64,000 bases of DNA from Erythrobacter sp. EC-HK427 (GTDB lineage Bacteria; Pseudomonadota; Alphaproteobacteria; Sphingomonadales; Sphingomonadaceae): assembly GCF_902498745.1 (NCBI RefSeq), contig NZ_LR701479.1:2442881-2506880 (forward strand). The letters run 5' to 3'. Below are positions 42,934 to 52,414 of the stretch, piece after piece. Both the position numbers and the translations under genes were made by a program. Positions within the stretch are counted from its first letter, which is position 1; the number at the start of each line of letters is the position of its first letter. The notes beneath the pieces are model-generated. The model made no database searches. It worked only from the letters and a program-made list of their open reading frames with translations, and was not told where the DNA came from.

Positions 42934-44144
42934 GCGGCCTCGTCCAGGATAGCGCGCCAACAACCGACGGCGAGGAAATCTCCAACTACACGATCAATTT
43001 CGGCCCGCAGCACCCTGCCGCGCACGGCGTGTTGCGCATGGTGATGGAGCTTGATGGCGAGATTATCGAGCGGATCGACCCGCACGTTGGTCTGCTCCAC
43101 CGCGGCACCGAAAAGCTGATCGAATACAAGACCTATTTGCAGGCGCTGCCCTATTTCGATCGGCTCGATTACTGCTCCCCGCTGGCGCAGGAATACAGCT
43201 ATGTCCTCGCCATCGAGAAGCTGCTGAATGTCGAAGTGCCGGAGCGGGCGCAGTATCTGCGCGTGCTGTTCGCCGAGCTGACGCGAATCTGCAACCACAT
43301 GCTCAATATCGGCGCGCATGTGATGGATGTGGGCGCGATGACGCCCAACCTCTGGGTGTTCGAGCTGCGCGAGGATTGCCTCAACTTCTTCGAGCGGGCT
43401 TCTGGCGCGCGGATGCACAGCGCGTGGTTCCGCCCCGGCGGCGTACATCAGGATGTGCCGCTGAAACTGCTCACCGATATCGGCGACTGGGTCGATACGC
43501 GGCTGCCCGAACTGTTCGGTGACGCGATGAGCCTGGTACAGGACAACCGCATCTTCAAGCAGCGCAATGTCGATATCGCCGTTGTCAGCAAGGAAGACGC
43601 GATGGCCTGGGGCTTCTCCGGCCCAATGATCCGTGCGGCGGGCATCCCGTGGGATTTGCGCAAGTCGCAGCCCTATGACGTGTATGACCGGATGGATTTT
43701 GAAATCCCGGTCGGCACCAATTCGGATTGCTATGACCGCTTCATGGTCCGCTGCGAGGAAGTTTATCAGTCCGCGCGCATCATCAAGCAGTGTCTCGCTG
43801 AAATGCCCGAAGGCCCGATTGCGAGCGACAACAAGAAGGTCTCCCCGCCCAAGCGCGCCGAGATGAAGCAGTCGATGGAAGCGCTGATCCATCACTTCAA
43901 GCTCTACACCGAAGGCTTCCACGTTCCGGCGGGCGAAGTCTATGTGGCGACCGAAAGCCCCAAGGGCGAATTCGGCGTGTATCTGGTGGCCGACGGCACC
44001 AACAAGCCCTACCGCTGCAAGATCCGCCCGACCGCGTTCAGCCACCTGCAGGCGATGGACTTCATGTCCAAGGGCCATATGCTGCCCGACGCGACCGCCA
44101 TTCTGGGCGCAATCGACGTGGTGTTCGGGGAGTGTGACCGGTGA
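42930..44144 (+). CDS. nuoD: NADH-quinone oxidoreductase subunit D
   Basis: A 404-residue 49-kDa subunit forming the quinone-binding pocket with NuoB. It has [15 protein letters not shown] near the N-terminus, [13 protein letters not shown], and the C-terminal [10 protein letters not shown] that is typical. Start is GTG 42930, overlapping the nuoC stop. It is followed by two small unrelated membrane-protein genes before nuoE. Confidence 0.97.
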   Translation: MSGLVQDSAPTTDGEEISNYTINFGPQHPAAHGVLRMVMELDGEIIERIDPHVGLLHRGTEKLIEYKTYLQALPYFDRLDYCSPLAQEYSYVLAIEKLLNVEVPERAQYLRVLFAELTRICNHMLNIGAHVMDVGAMTPNLWVFELREDCLNFFERASGARMHSAWFRPGGVHQDVPLKLLTDIGDWVDTRLPELFGDAMSLVQDNRIFKQRNVDIAVVSKEDAMAWGFSGPMIRAAGIPWDLRKSQPYDVYDRMDFEIPVGTNSDCYDRFMVRCEEVYQSARIIKQCLAEMPEGPIASDNKKVSPPKRAEMKQSMEALIHHFKLYTEGFHVPAGEVYVATESPKGEFGVYLVADGTNKPYRCKIRPTAFSHLQAMDFMSKGHMLPDATAILGAIDVVFGECDR

Positions 44145-44398
44145 TTGAGTGGTCCTTCTTTCAGTTCTTTATCGCAATCCTCGTTACTCCGCTGAATGGC
44201 GCGATCGCGCTTTTCGTTTCGAGATTTTTCGTTAGTGGCCGTGAGGCCCGCATTGCGGCTTTCGCGTATACTCTCGGTACGGGTTTTCTTGGACTGAATG
44301 ATGTGCCGGTTAGTTTAATCGCGGGTTGGGCGGTAGGAATGATAGTCTTGTGGTGGTGGTTCTTTAAAAGCAAGTCGGCGCAGGGCCAAACCGCATGA
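44141..44398 (+). CDS. Small membrane protein in the nuo operon (85 aa)
   Basis: An 85-residue hydrophobic protein with two or three likely membrane segments ([20 protein letters not shown] and [16 protein letters not shown]) and a basic middle. GTG 44141 overlaps the nuoD stop by 4 bases, and its own stop overlaps the next small gene by 4 bases. GC is around 50%, clearly lower than nuoD and nuoE. It is not a known Nuo subunit. It may be a complex I accessory protein or an inserted gene. Confidence 0.75.
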   Translation: MIEWSFFQFFIAILVTPLNGAIALFVSRFFVSGREARIAAFAYTLGTGFLGLNDVPVSLIAGWAVGMIVLWWWFFKSKSAQGQTA

Positions 44399-44583
44399 TC
44401 CTCCGCGAACTCCTTATCCTTGTCGCCGCCTTCGCCGCCTTCGCCTCGGCTGTTGCTGCGTATCTTGTGGCATTCCATGGCGAAGCGCCGCTCAAGGACA
44501 TCCTCTCCACCGCCTTCGCTGCGGTGATCGGCCTCTATGTGGGTCGCTATTTCGAACGACGGAGACTGGCACATGGCCGGTAG
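44395..44583 (+). CDS. Small membrane protein in the nuo operon (62 aa)
   Basis: A 62-residue protein with two likely membrane segments (residues 6-27 and about 35-50), ending in a basic [10 protein letters not shown]. It overlaps the preceding small gene by ATGA and nuoE by 11 bases. I do not recognise a family. It sits at the nuoD-nuoE junction together with the 85-residue protein, and the two could act as a pair. Confidence 0.7.
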   Translation: MILRELLILVAAFAAFASAVAAYLVAFHGEAPLKDILSTAFAAVIGLYVGRYFERRRLAHGR

Positions 44584-45241
44584 ACATATCGCTCCCGATA
44601 CCCCCGAATTGCGTGCGCGCTGGGGTGGCTGGACTTTCACGGATGCCAACCGTGAAAAAGCTGATTGGCATATCAAGAAGTATCCCGAAGGCCGCCAGAA
44701 GTCTGCGGTCATGCCGCTGCTCGATCTGGCGCAGCGTCAGGTGGGGGAAGAAACCGACACGCAGGGCTGGTTGCCGCTGCCGGTGATCGAATATGTCGCC
44801 GACTATCTCGATATGCCGGTCATCCGCGTGCTCGAAGTCGCGACCTTCTACATGATGTATAACCTTGTTCCGGTGGGCAAATTCCACGTGCAGGTGTGCG
44901 GCACCACGCCGTGTATGCTGCGCGGTTCGGATGCCATTATCGAAGCCTGCAAGGCGCGCGGTATGCGGTTCGGCGAAGTCTCGGCGGATGGCCTCTGGAC
45001 GCTGACCGAGGTCGAATGCATGGGCAATTGCGCCACTGCGCCGATGGTGCAGATCAACGACGGCAATTACGAAGACCTGACGCCTGAGCGCCTGAACGCC
45101 GTGCTCGATGCGCTGGCCACGGGCGAGCAGCCCAAGGAAGGCACGCAGGAGCCGGGGCGGCATACGTCCGAGCCAGCGGGCGGGCCGACGACGCTCAAGG
45201 AAATGGTCGACGCCAATCACGATTACCGGAGCGCGTGGTGA
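44573..45241 (+). CDS. nuoE: NADH-quinone oxidoreductase subunit E
   Basis: A 222-residue 24-kDa subunit with the N1a [2Fe-2S] cluster: C109 and C114 (CGTTPC), C149 and C153 (CMGNC). The ATG is preceded by GGAG. After about residue 175 there is a Gly/Pro/Glu-rich tail that is longer than in most homologues. It forms the NADH-dehydrogenase module with NuoF. Confidence 0.96.
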   Translation: MAGRHIAPDTPELRARWGGWTFTDANREKADWHIKKYPEGRQKSAVMPLLDLAQRQVGEETDTQGWLPLPVIEYVADYLDMPVIRVLEVATFYMMYNLVPVGKFHVQVCGTTPCMLRGSDAIIEACKARGMRFGEVSADGLWTLTEVECMGNCATAPMVQINDGNYEDLTPERLNAVLDALATGEQPKEGTQEPGRHTSEPAGGPTTLKEMVDANHDYRSAW

Positions 45242-45381
45242 TGGATCAGGTTGTCCCCGTTATCGTCGCGCTGGTGCTCGTCGCCATCGCGTGGAAAGTC
45301 CTGAAGGGCATCGTCAAGACCGCCGTGCTCGTCCTGCTGCTAGCGGCGGCGGCCTATTTCGTGTTTGGAGGCATGGCGTAA
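45241..45381 (+). CDS. 46-residue membrane microprotein between nuoE and nuoF
   Basis: A short open frame, [18 protein letters not shown] at its start, that is hydrophobic nearly throughout. It has a Lys-rich turn (WKVLKGIVK) between two likely membrane segments. Its ATG shares one base with the nuoE stop (TGATG), and its TAA shares one base with the nuoF start (TAATG). The gapless fit between two nuo genes is the main evidence that it is translated. No family is recognised. Confidence 0.7.
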   Translation: MDQVVPVIVALVLVAIAWKVLKGIVKTAVLVLLLAAAAYFVFGGMA

Positions 45382-46685
45382 TGCTGGCTGATAAGGACCG
45401 CATCTTCACCAATGTCTACGGCTTCCAGTCGCCCGGGCTGAAAGCGGCGCAGGCGCGTGGCGATTGGGACAACACCAAGAAGCTGATGGCAGTCGGTCAG
45501 GACGCCATTATCGACGAGGTGAAGGCATCGGGCCTGCGCGGGCGCGGCGGGGCTGGCTTCCCGACGGGTATGAAGTGGAGCTTCATGCCCAAGGAAAGCA
45601 AAGACGGCCGCCCCAGCTTCCTCGTCATCAATGCCGACGAATCCGAACCGGGATCGTGCAAGGATCGCGAGATTATCCGCCATGATCCGCACAAGCTGGT
45701 CGAAGGTGCTCTGATCGCCGGATACGCGATGCGGGCGCGGGCGGCCTATATCTACATTCGCGGCGAATATATCCGCGAGGCCGAAGCGTTGCAGCGCGCG
45801 ATTGACGAGGCCTATGACGCGGGCCTGATTGGCAAGAATGCGAGCGGTTCGGGCTACGATTTCGACGTGTTCATGCACCGCGGCGCGGGCGCCTACATCT
45901 GCGGCGAAGAAACCGCGATGATTGAGAGCCTTGAAGGCAAGAAGGGCCAACCGCGCCTCAAGCCGCCGTTCCCGGCGGGCGCGGGCCTCTATGGCTGCCC
46001 GACCACGGTCAACAATGTCGAAAGCATCGCCGTCGTCCCCACGATCCTGCGGCGCGGCGCAAGCTGGTTCGCCAGCTTCGGGCGCGAGGGCAACAAGGGC
46101 ACCAAGCTGTTCCAGATCAGCGGCCACGTGAACACGCCCTGCGTCGTCGAAGAGGCGATGAGCATCACCTTCGAGGAGCTGATCGAGAAGCATTGCGGCG
46201 GCATTCGCGGCGGGTGGGACAATTTGCTCGCGGTGATCCCCGGCGGTTCCTCGGTGCCGCTGGTGCCGGGCGAGCAAATCCGCCACGCGCATATGGATTT
46301 CGACGGGCTGAAAGAACTCGGCTCGGGCCTCGGCACGGCGGGCGTCATCGTGATGGACAAGTCCACCGATATCGTTCGCGCGATCAGCCGCCTCAGCTAT
46401 TTCTACAAGCACGAAAGCTGCGGCCAGTGCACCCCCTGCCGCGAGGGCACAGGCTGGATGTGGCGCGTGATGGAGCGGCTGCGGGTGGGCGAAAGCTCGG
46501 TCGAAGAGATCGATATGCTGTACCAGGTCACCAAGCAGGTGGAAGGCCACACGATCTGCGCGCTGGGCGACGCCGCCGCTTGGCCGATCCAGGGCCTGCT
46601 CAAACACTTCCGCCCCGAACTCGAACGCCGCATCGCCGAGCGTGAGGGTGGCCAAAACCCGGCATTGCAGGAGGCGGCGGAGTGA
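45381..46685 (+). CDS. nuoF: NADH-quinone oxidoreductase subunit F
   Basis: A 434-residue NADH-binding subunit. [13 protein letters not shown] (residues 51-63) binds NADH/FMN, and the N3 [4Fe-4S] ligands are C347, C350, C353 (SCGQCTPC) and C393. ATG 45381 gives the normal N-terminus [14 protein letters not shown]; an open frame extends upstream to 45108 but is nuoE antisense-like shadow. Hydride from NADH enters the complex here. Confidence 0.97.
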   Translation: MLADKDRIFTNVYGFQSPGLKAAQARGDWDNTKKLMAVGQDAIIDEVKASGLRGRGGAGFPTGMKWSFMPKESKDGRPSFLVINADESEPGSCKDREIIRHDPHKLVEGALIAGYAMRARAAYIYIRGEYIREAEALQRAIDEAYDAGLIGKNASGSGYDFDVFMHRGAGAYICGEETAMIESLEGKKGQPRLKPPFPAGAGLYGCPTTVNNVESIAVVPTILRRGASWFASFGREGNKGTKLFQISGHVNTPCVVEEAMSITFEELIEKHCGGIRGGWDNLLAVIPGGSSVPLVPGEQIRHAHMDFDGLKELGSGLGTAGVIVMDKSTDIVRAISRLSYFYKHESCGQCTPCREGTGWMWRVMERLRVGESSVEEIDMLYQVTKQVEGHTICALGDAAAWPIQGLLKHFRPELERRIAEREGGQNPALQEAAE

Positions 46686-47332
46686 GGAAGCTACTCGCCA
46701 TCACAGCATTTGCCGTCTCCAGCTTCGCTATGGCAACCCCCGCCGCTGCGCAGCAGGAGCGAAACGAGCGGATGCAGCGTCTCGCGGTCGAGGCTTGGAC
46801 GGCCTGCATGGCGGACGAGTTTCCGGAAGACGTGCGCCGCCTGCTGACGATGGATTACCGTACGGATGAATACCGGCGGCTTATGCAGGACATGGGTGAC
46901 CGCCGGATCAGCGAACGGTGCTTCCGCGCCATGCCGCGCGCCTATCGGCGAATCGAGCTGGGCGGGCTTCCCTTTGCGGGCGGCCTTGCCGAACAGGCGA
47001 TGGAAACAGTGGAGGAGCCTTCACTGCTTATCCGTCTGTCGATGGCCGTGATCGGTAATCAGCCGGAGACCTATTCCTACACCGATCAGGTGGCCAATTG
47101 CATGGTGACAGGCGCGCCCAATCTGGTGGCTGACCTGTTCGCCACCGAGGTCGCCTCAGATGCGGAAGTCGGCGCGTTCGCGCAGCTTGCACCGGTGCAG
47201 GCCATCTGCACCCAGAATGGCGAAGCCATCGAAGCGAGCGCGATTGCCATGCGCGCGATGCTCGCCACCGCCAGTTACCGAATTCTCGCGGCGCAGGATG
47301 ACGCGCCGGTAGAAAGTGAGACCGATGCCTAA
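46682..47332 (+). CDS. Secreted protein of unknown function between nuoF and nuoG
   Basis: A 216-residue exported protein. GTG 46682 overlaps the nuoF stop and begins a clear signal peptide ([22 protein letters not shown]). The mature part is helical-looking with four cysteines ([29 protein letters not shown]) that could form two disulfides. It overlaps nuoG by 8 bases. It is not a Nuo subunit and I know no family. GC and codon use resemble its neighbours, unlike some of the other inserted genes. Confidence 0.82.
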   Translation: MRKLLAITAFAVSSFAMATPAAAQQERNERMQRLAVEAWTACMADEFPEDVRRLLTMDYRTDEYRRLMQDMGDRRISERCFRAMPRAYRRIELGGLPFAGGLAEQAMETVEEPSLLIRLSMAVIGNQPETYSYTDQVANCMVTGAPNLVADLFATEVASDAEVGAFAQLAPVQAICTQNGEAIEASAIAMRAMLATASYRILAAQDDAPVESETDA

Positions 47333-49331
47333 AGTCACCGTAGACGGTCAGGAAGTGGTGGTGCCCGATGGTGCCACCGTGCTGCAGGCGTGCGAGCTTG
47401 CGGGAAAGGAAATCCCGCGTTTCTGCTACCACGAGCGCCTGAGCATCGCGGGCAATTGCCGGATGTGTCTGGTCGAAGTGAAGCCGGGGCCGCCCAAGCC
47501 GCAGGCTTCGTGTGCGCTGCCTGCCACCGAAGGGCAGGAAATTCGCACCGATACGCCGATGGTCAAGACCGCGCGCGAAGGGGTGATGGAGTTTCTCCTC
47601 ATCAACCACCCGCTTGATTGCCCGATTTGCGACCAGGGCGGCGAGTGTGATTTGCAGGATCAGGCCATGGCCTATGGCAGGGGCGGTACGCGCTATCACG
47701 AAAACAAGCGGGCGGTCACGTCCAAAAATATGGGCCCGCTGATCAAGACGATCATGACCCGCTGCATCCACTGCACCCGCTGCGTGCGCTTCTCCGAAGA
47801 GATTGCGGGCGTGGACGAAATCGGCGCGCTGTATCGCGGCGAGGATATGCAGATCACGACCTATCTGGAGCAGGCGGCCAAGCACGAGCTGTCGGCGAAC
47901 GTGATCGATCTGTGCCCGGTCGGCGCTTTGACAAGCGGCCCCTATGCCTATGAAAGCCGCCCTTGGGAGCTGAAGAAGACGCTCGGCATCGATGTGTCGG
48001 ACGCGGTTGGCGCCAATATCCGGATCGACAGCCGTGGCCGCGAAGTGCTCCGCGTGCTCCCGCGCATCAATGACGATGTGAACGAGGAGTGGATTTCGGA
48101 CAAGGCACGCTATCAGGTCGACGGGCTGACGCGGCGTCGGCTCGACCGGGTTTTCATCCGCCGGAGCGGCAAGCTGGCCGAGGCAAGCTGGGACGAGGCG
48201 TTCAAGGCGATCGCCAAGGCCCATAAGTCTTCCGGGCCGGGCGCCAGCATCGCCGCGATCGCGGGCGATATGGTCGATTGCGAAACGATGTTCGCCGCCA
48301 AGGCGCTGCTAAAGGCGAGCGGTTCTTCGCTGATGGAGAGCCGCCAGACGGGCATGGATTATGACGTGTCCAACCTCGCGGCGGTCAATTTCAACAGCAC
48401 TTTTGCCGGGATCGAGGAGGCGCAGGCCATCCTTATCATCGGCAGCCATGTGCGCTGGGAAGCGCCGCTGGTGAATGTCCGCCTGCGCAAAGCGGTGAAG
48501 CGCGGGGCGAAGGTGTTCGTGGTCGGGCCGGAATGGGACACGACGTACAAGGCGGAGTTTCTTGGCACCGACCTGTCGGTGCTGAACAAGCTGCCCGCCA
48601 GCGTCACCGATGCGTTCAAGGCGGCGGAGAAATCCGCGGTCATCCTCGGCGCGGCGGGCTTTGCTGCGGGTGCGCATGAGGCGGCTTTGGGCGTGGCAGG
48701 CAAGCTGAAGGCCGAGTTCAACGCGCTCCACACCGCGGCGGCGCGCATGGGCGCGCTGATGCTCGGTTTCGCGCAGAAGGGCGGCATCGCCGATATCGTC
48801 GCGGCCAAGCCCAAGGTCGTGCTGGCGCTGGGTGCGGACGAGGTCGACTGGAGCGCGTTCGGCGACAGTCTCAAGGTCTATAGCGGCCACCACGGCGACA
48901 AGGGCGCGCACGCGGCGGATATCGTCCTGCCTGCCAGCGCCTACACCGAGAAAGCCGGAACCTATGTCAGCACCGAGGGCCGCGTGCAGATGGCCGACAA
49001 GGCGATCTTCGCGCCCGGCGATGCGCGCGAGGATTGGACGATCCTGCGCGCGCTGGCCGATGCGCTGGGCGTGAATGTCGGGTTCGACAGCTTTGGCGAA
49101 CTTCGTGCCGCCATGGTGGCCGAAGTGCCTGCGCTGGGCGATGAAGGCATGATCGCCGATTACGGCGCGCTCCCGGCCGCGCCAAAGGGCGTGAAGGCGG
49201 CAGGCGAGATTGCCGCCTATCCGATCAAGGACTTCTACCTAACCAACCCCATCGCCCGCGCCAGCACGGTGATGCAGCAATGTTCGGCAGAACTGCTGCA
49301 CGGCGACGCGCTGAAGGAGGCGGCGGAATGA
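47325..49331 (+). CDS. nuoG: NADH-quinone oxidoreductase subunit G
   Basis: A 668-residue 75-kDa subunit. The [2Fe-2S] ligands are C34, C45, C48 and C63; the N5-type site is H95, C99, C102, C108; N4 is C147, C150, C153 and C197. The C-terminal half is the molybdopterin-enzyme-like fold without its cofactor. There is no sign of the extra N7 cluster cysteines. ATG 47325 is preferred over GTG 47316, as [11 protein letters not shown] is the usual N-terminus. Confidence 0.96.
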   Translation: MPKVTVDGQEVVVPDGATVLQACELAGKEIPRFCYHERLSIAGNCRMCLVEVKPGPPKPQASCALPATEGQEIRTDTPMVKTAREGVMEFLLINHPLDCPICDQGGECDLQDQAMAYGRGGTRYHENKRAVTSKNMGPLIKTIMTRCIHCTRCVRFSEEIAGVDEIGALYRGEDMQITTYLEQAAKHELSANVIDLCPVGALTSGPYAYESRPWELKKTLGIDVSDAVGANIRIDSRGREVLRVLPRINDDVNEEWISDKARYQVDGLTRRRLDRVFIRRSGKLAEASWDEAFKAIAKAHKSSGPGASIAAIAGDMVDCETMFAAKALLKASGSSLMESRQTGMDYDVSNLAAVNFNSTFAGIEEAQAILIIGSHVRWEAPLVNVRLRKAVKRGAKVFVVGPEWDTTYKAEFLGTDLSVLNKLPASVTDAFKAAEKSAVILGAAGFAAGAHEAALGVAGKLKAEFNALHTAAARMGALMLGFAQKGGIADIVAAKPKVVLALGADEVDWSAFGDSLKVYSGHHGDKGAHAADIVLPASAYTEKAGTYVSTEGRVQMADKAIFAPGDAREDWTILRALADALGVNVGFDSFGELRAAMVAEVPALGDEGMIADYGALPAAPKGVKAAGEIAAYPIKDFYLTNPIARASTVMQQCSAELLHGDALKEAAE

Positions 49332-49471
49332 GCTTCGACCAGATCGTCTTCTTGCAGCTAATCGCTGTCGTTTTGATTGTTGCTTTTGGAGTTATTGCAA
49401 TTCTTCGGCACTTTGAGGCTCAAGAATTGGCTAGGACCGAAAGCGGTGATGAGAAGGGAGAGGCGGAATGA
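49328..49471 (+). CDS. 47-residue membrane microprotein between nuoG and nuoH
   Basis: A single-span protein: [20 protein letters not shown] and further hydrophobic residues to about 27, then a charged tail rich in Glu. Its ATG overlaps the nuoG stop by 4 bases and its TGA overlaps the nuoH ATG by 4 bases. By direct count its GC is 47% (68 of 144), against a much higher value in nuoG and nuoH. Size and layout resemble small supernumerary subunits of respiratory complexes, but that is inference. Confidence 0.72.
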   Translation: MSFDQIVFLQLIAVVLIVAFGVIAILRHFEAQELARTESGDEKGEAE

Positions 49472-50511
49472 CCGAATTCTTCCAAAACCTCGGCCTGTCC
49501 TACGAGTGGGCGCTGTTTGTCGGTATGGTTTCCGGCATCCTGCTGATCGCCTTCCCCGTGATGCTCGCGGTGGCGCTGGTCATTTACATGGATCGCAAGG
49601 TGCTCGGCGCTGTCATGATGCGGCGGGGGCCAAACGTCGTCGGTCCGTTCGGCATCCTCCAGAGCTTTGCCGACGGGCTGAAGGTCTTCCTTCAGGAAAC
49701 CATCATCCCCAGCGCGGCAAACAAGGGCATTTTCCTCCTCGCGCCGATCATCACCTTTACCGTGGCGCTGCTCGCCTGGGCGGTGATTCCGTTTGCGGAT
49801 GGCGTGGTGCTGGCGGACATCAATGTCGGCCTGCTCTATGTGCTCGCGATCAGTTCGCTGGGGGTTTACGGCATCACGATGGCGGGCTGGGCGAGTAACT
49901 CCAAATACCCGTTCTTCTCCGCTATGCGTGCCGCTGCGCAGATGATTTCATATGAAGTCTCGATCGGGTTCATCCTCGTGTGCGTGGTGCTGTTTGCGGG
50001 CAGCTTCAACCTCAGCGAGATCGTGAACGCGCAGAAGGGCCACGGGTTTGGCTTCATCAACGGCTATTACTTCAACCTGCTGCTGTTCCCGATGTGGGTG
50101 CTGTTCTTCATCTCCAGCCTTGCAGAGACGCAGCGCGCTCCGTTCGACCTGACCGAAGCGGAGAGCGAGCTGGTGGCGGGGTATCAGACCGAATACTCCT
50201 CCATGGCCTTCGCGCTGTTCTGGCTGGGCGAGTATGCCAACATCCTGCTGATGTGCAGCCTCAACACGCTGCTGTTCTTCGGCGGGTGGCTGCCCCCCAT
50301 CGAGTGGGAGCCGCTTTACATGGTGCCGGGCTTCATCTGGTTCCTGCTGAAGACGGTGTTCTTCTTCTTCATCTTCAGCTGGATCTGGGCGACGGTGCCG
50401 CGTTACCGCTATGACCAGCTGATGCGCCTTGGCTGGAAAGTGTTCCTGCCAATGAGCCTGTTGTTCGTTGTGCTGACAAGCGGGTGGCTGATGTTTACGA
50501 GGTATGGGTGA
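49468..50511 (+). CDS. nuoH: NADH-quinone oxidoreductase subunit H
   Basis: A 347-residue membrane subunit with about eight membrane segments linking the two arms of complex I at the quinone cavity. [17 protein letters not shown] and [23 protein letters not shown] (in two parts of the sequence) are the signature segments. It overlaps the upstream microprotein by 4 bases and the next gene by one base (TGATG). Confidence 0.97.
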   Translation: MTEFFQNLGLSYEWALFVGMVSGILLIAFPVMLAVALVIYMDRKVLGAVMMRRGPNVVGPFGILQSFADGLKVFLQETIIPSAANKGIFLLAPIITFTVALLAWAVIPFADGVVLADINVGLLYVLAISSLGVYGITMAGWASNSKYPFFSAMRAAAQMISYEVSIGFILVCVVLFAGSFNLSEIVNAQKGHGFGFINGYYFNLLLFPMWVLFFISSLAETQRAPFDLTEAESELVAGYQTEYSSMAFALFWLGEYANILLMCSLNTLLFFGGWLPPIEWEPLYMVPGFIWFLLKTVFFFFIFSWIWATVPRYRYDQLMRLGWKVFLPMSLLFVVLTSGWLMFTRYG

Positions 50512-50975
50512 TGAGTGTGCTGTTAACTTTGCTCTCACCGGCGCTCTTTTTCCAAGGCGAGCCTGCGATTGAGTATGCGGAAAGGTATGCAAACCAGACG
50601 CTGAATTGTAACTTCGCGCAACTCGACCAAAACGATGAAATGGTGAACCGAGCACAAGTTCGGATTGCCTACCAAGAAGATGCGAATGACATTTCTGACG
50701 TGGTCGTTTCTGACCCTCGCGATTTGATCGGCATCCGAAGGATATCCAACAACGTCGATGCTTCCACATGGCTTGGATCGAGAGAGGGCGGTGACATCCT
50801 ATTTGATTTTGAAAGCGACCGAGGATTGCTTTCGCAGATCATGCTTTCGACTGAGCCGTACAATGGAAGTGACGAATTTATAGCTGCTTGGACGACCGTG
50901 GTGTCCAGCGACGGTTCGGCCATATTTGGCATCGGCCTTTGCACCTTTGTGTCGACCGATAGGACAGACAAATGA
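50511..50975 (+). CDS. Low-GC exported protein of unknown function between nuoH and nuoI
   Basis: A 154-residue protein with a short hydrophobic N-terminus ([17 protein letters not shown]) that looks like a signal peptide. The mature part is polar and acidic, with strands such as [11 protein letters not shown] and [15 protein letters not shown], and two cysteines. Counted rows within it are 43-48% GC, far below the flanking nuoH and nuoI. ATG 50511 overlaps the nuoH stop by one base, and the stop overlaps nuoI by four. No family is recognised. Its composition suggests recent acquisition. Confidence 0.75.
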   Translation: MSVLLTLLSPALFFQGEPAIEYAERYANQTLNCNFAQLDQNDEMVNRAQVRIAYQEDANDISDVVVSDPRDLIGIRRISNNVDASTWLGSREGGDILFDFESDRGLLSQIMLSTEPYNGSDEFIAAWTTVVSSDGSAIFGIGLCTFVSTDRTDK

Positions 50976-51457
50976 CCGCCGCTCAACTCATCAAATCCTT
51001 CACCCTGTGGGAGTTCCTCAAGGCGCACGCGCTGACCTTGAAATATTTCTTCAAGCCGAAGGTGACGCTCAACTATCCGTTCGAGAAGAACCCGCTTTCG
51101 CCGCGTTTTCGCGGGGAGCACGCTTTGCGGCGCTATCCCAATGGGGAAGAGCGGTGCATTGCCTGCAAGCTGTGCGAGGCGGTGTGCCCGGCGCAGGCCA
51201 TCACCATCGAATCTGAACCGCGCGATGACGGCAGCCGCCGCACGACGCGCTACGATATCGACATGACCAAATGCATCTATTGCGGCTTCTGCCAGGAAGC
51301 GTGTCCGGTGGATGCCATCGTGGAAGGGCCGAACTTCGAATACGCGACCGAAACGCGCGAGGAGCTGCTCTATGACAAAGCCAAATTGCTGGCGAACGGG
51401 GACAAGTGGGAGCGGGCGATTGCCGCAAACCTTGAAGCCGACGCGCCGTATCGTTAA
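50972..51457 (+). CDS. nuoI: NADH-quinone oxidoreductase subunit I
   Basis: A 161-residue 23-kDa subunit with two [4Fe-4S] clusters, N6a and N6b. The ligands are C62, C65, C68, C72 ([11 protein letters not shown]) and C101, C104, C107, C111 ([11 protein letters not shown]). The N-terminal helix [17 protein letters not shown] is typical. It passes electrons toward NuoB. A 30-base gap follows before nuoJ, one of the few real gaps in the operon. Confidence 0.97.
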   Translation: MTAAQLIKSFTLWEFLKAHALTLKYFFKPKVTLNYPFEKNPLSPRFRGEHALRRYPNGEERCIACKLCEAVCPAQAITIESEPRDDGSRRTTRYDIDMTKCIYCGFCQEACPVDAIVEGPNFEYATETREELLYDKAKLLANGDKWERAIAANLEADAPYR

Positions 51458-51487
51458 GCGCGCCGCAAGAGTCGACGGGGACCCCAA

Positions 51488-52105
51488 TTGACAGTCTTTG
51501 CCTTCTATATGTTTGCCGCATTGGTGATCGCGTCGGGCGCGTTCACCATCCTTGCGCGCAATCCGGTGCACTCGGTGCTGTGGCTCATCCTCGCCTTTTT
51601 CAACGCGGCGGGGCTAATGGTGCTGGTCGGCGCGGAGTTTCTCGCGATGCTGCTGATCGTCGTTTATGTCGGCGCGGTCGCGGTGCTGTTCCTGTTCGTC
51701 GTGATGATGCTCAATATCGACTTCGCCGAATTGCGCGCCGGGTTCATGAAGAACGCGCCGCTGGGTGTGGCGATAGCGGTGATCCTGCTCGCCGAACTGG
51801 TGCTGGGCATCGGCGCTTACCGTGCGGGCAAGCTGGAATTGGGCACGCCGCTGGGTGATGCTGCTCCGATTGCCGGGGCGAGCAACACGGAAAGCCTCGG
51901 CGCGCTGATTTACACCAAATACCTGTTCCTGTTCGAGGTTGCGGGCGTGATCCTGCTGGTGGCGATGATCGGCGCGATTGTGCTGACGCATCGCGGCCAG
52001 CGCTCGACGCGCGGACACCAGAACATTGCCAAACAAAACGCGCGCCGCCCGCAGGATGCGACCGTCAATGTGAAGCCCGAAGTCGGGCAGGGGGTCGAAC
52101 TGTGA
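51488..52105 (+). CDS. nuoJ: NADH-quinone oxidoreductase subunit J
   Basis: A 205-residue membrane subunit with five likely membrane segments, including [27 protein letters not shown] in two parts with the pi-bulge region of this family. Start is TTG 51488. The C-terminal 35 residues are polar ([14 protein letters not shown]). It overlaps nuoK by 4 bases. Confidence 0.95.
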   Translation: MTVFAFYMFAALVIASGAFTILARNPVHSVLWLILAFFNAAGLMVLVGAEFLAMLLIVVYVGAVAVLFLFVVMMLNIDFAELRAGFMKNAPLGVAIAVILLAELVLGIGAYRAGKLELGTPLGDAAPIAGASNTESLGALIYTKYLFLFEVAGVILLVAMIGAIVLTHRGQRSTRGHQNIAKQNARRPQDATVNVKPEVGQGVEL

Positions 52106-52407
52106 TCGGTATCGAACACTACATCATCGTCAGCTCGATCCTGTTCGTGCTCGGCGTGCTGGGCATCTTCATGAACCGCAAGAATATCATTGTGGTGCTG
52201 ATGGCGATCGAGCTGATCCTGCTTGCGGTGAACATCAACCTCGTCGCCTTCAGCGCCTTCCTTGGCGATCTGGCCGGACAGGTCTTCGCCATGTTCGTAT
52301 TGACCGTTGCGGCGGGCGAGGCCGCCATCGGGCTCGCGATTCTGGTCATTTATTTCCGTTCGCGCGGCACGATTGCCGTGGACGATGTCAATCAGATGAA
52401 GGGTTAG
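52102..52407 (+). CDS. nuoK: NADH-quinone oxidoreductase subunit K
   Basis: A 101-residue membrane subunit with three membrane segments. The conserved glutamates lie in [15 protein letters not shown] and in [14 protein letters not shown]. Start is GTG 52102, overlapping nuoJ. These buried glutamates are part of the proton path. It is of normal length. Confidence 0.97.
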   Translation: MIGIEHYIIVSSILFVLGVLGIFMNRKNIIVVLMAIELILLAVNINLVAFSAFLGDLAGQVFAMFVLTVAAGEAAIGLAILVIYFRSRGTIAVDDVNQMKG

Positions 52408-52414
52408 CAGGGAC

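Noticed and set aside
45108-45380. Upstream extension of nuoF
   Set aside because: The added residues are Arg-rich shadow of nuoE, and the 46-residue gene and TAATG junction place the true start at 45381.
45354-46655. Minus-strand open frame of 433 codons
   Set aside because: Antisense to nuoF, with no recognisable domain.
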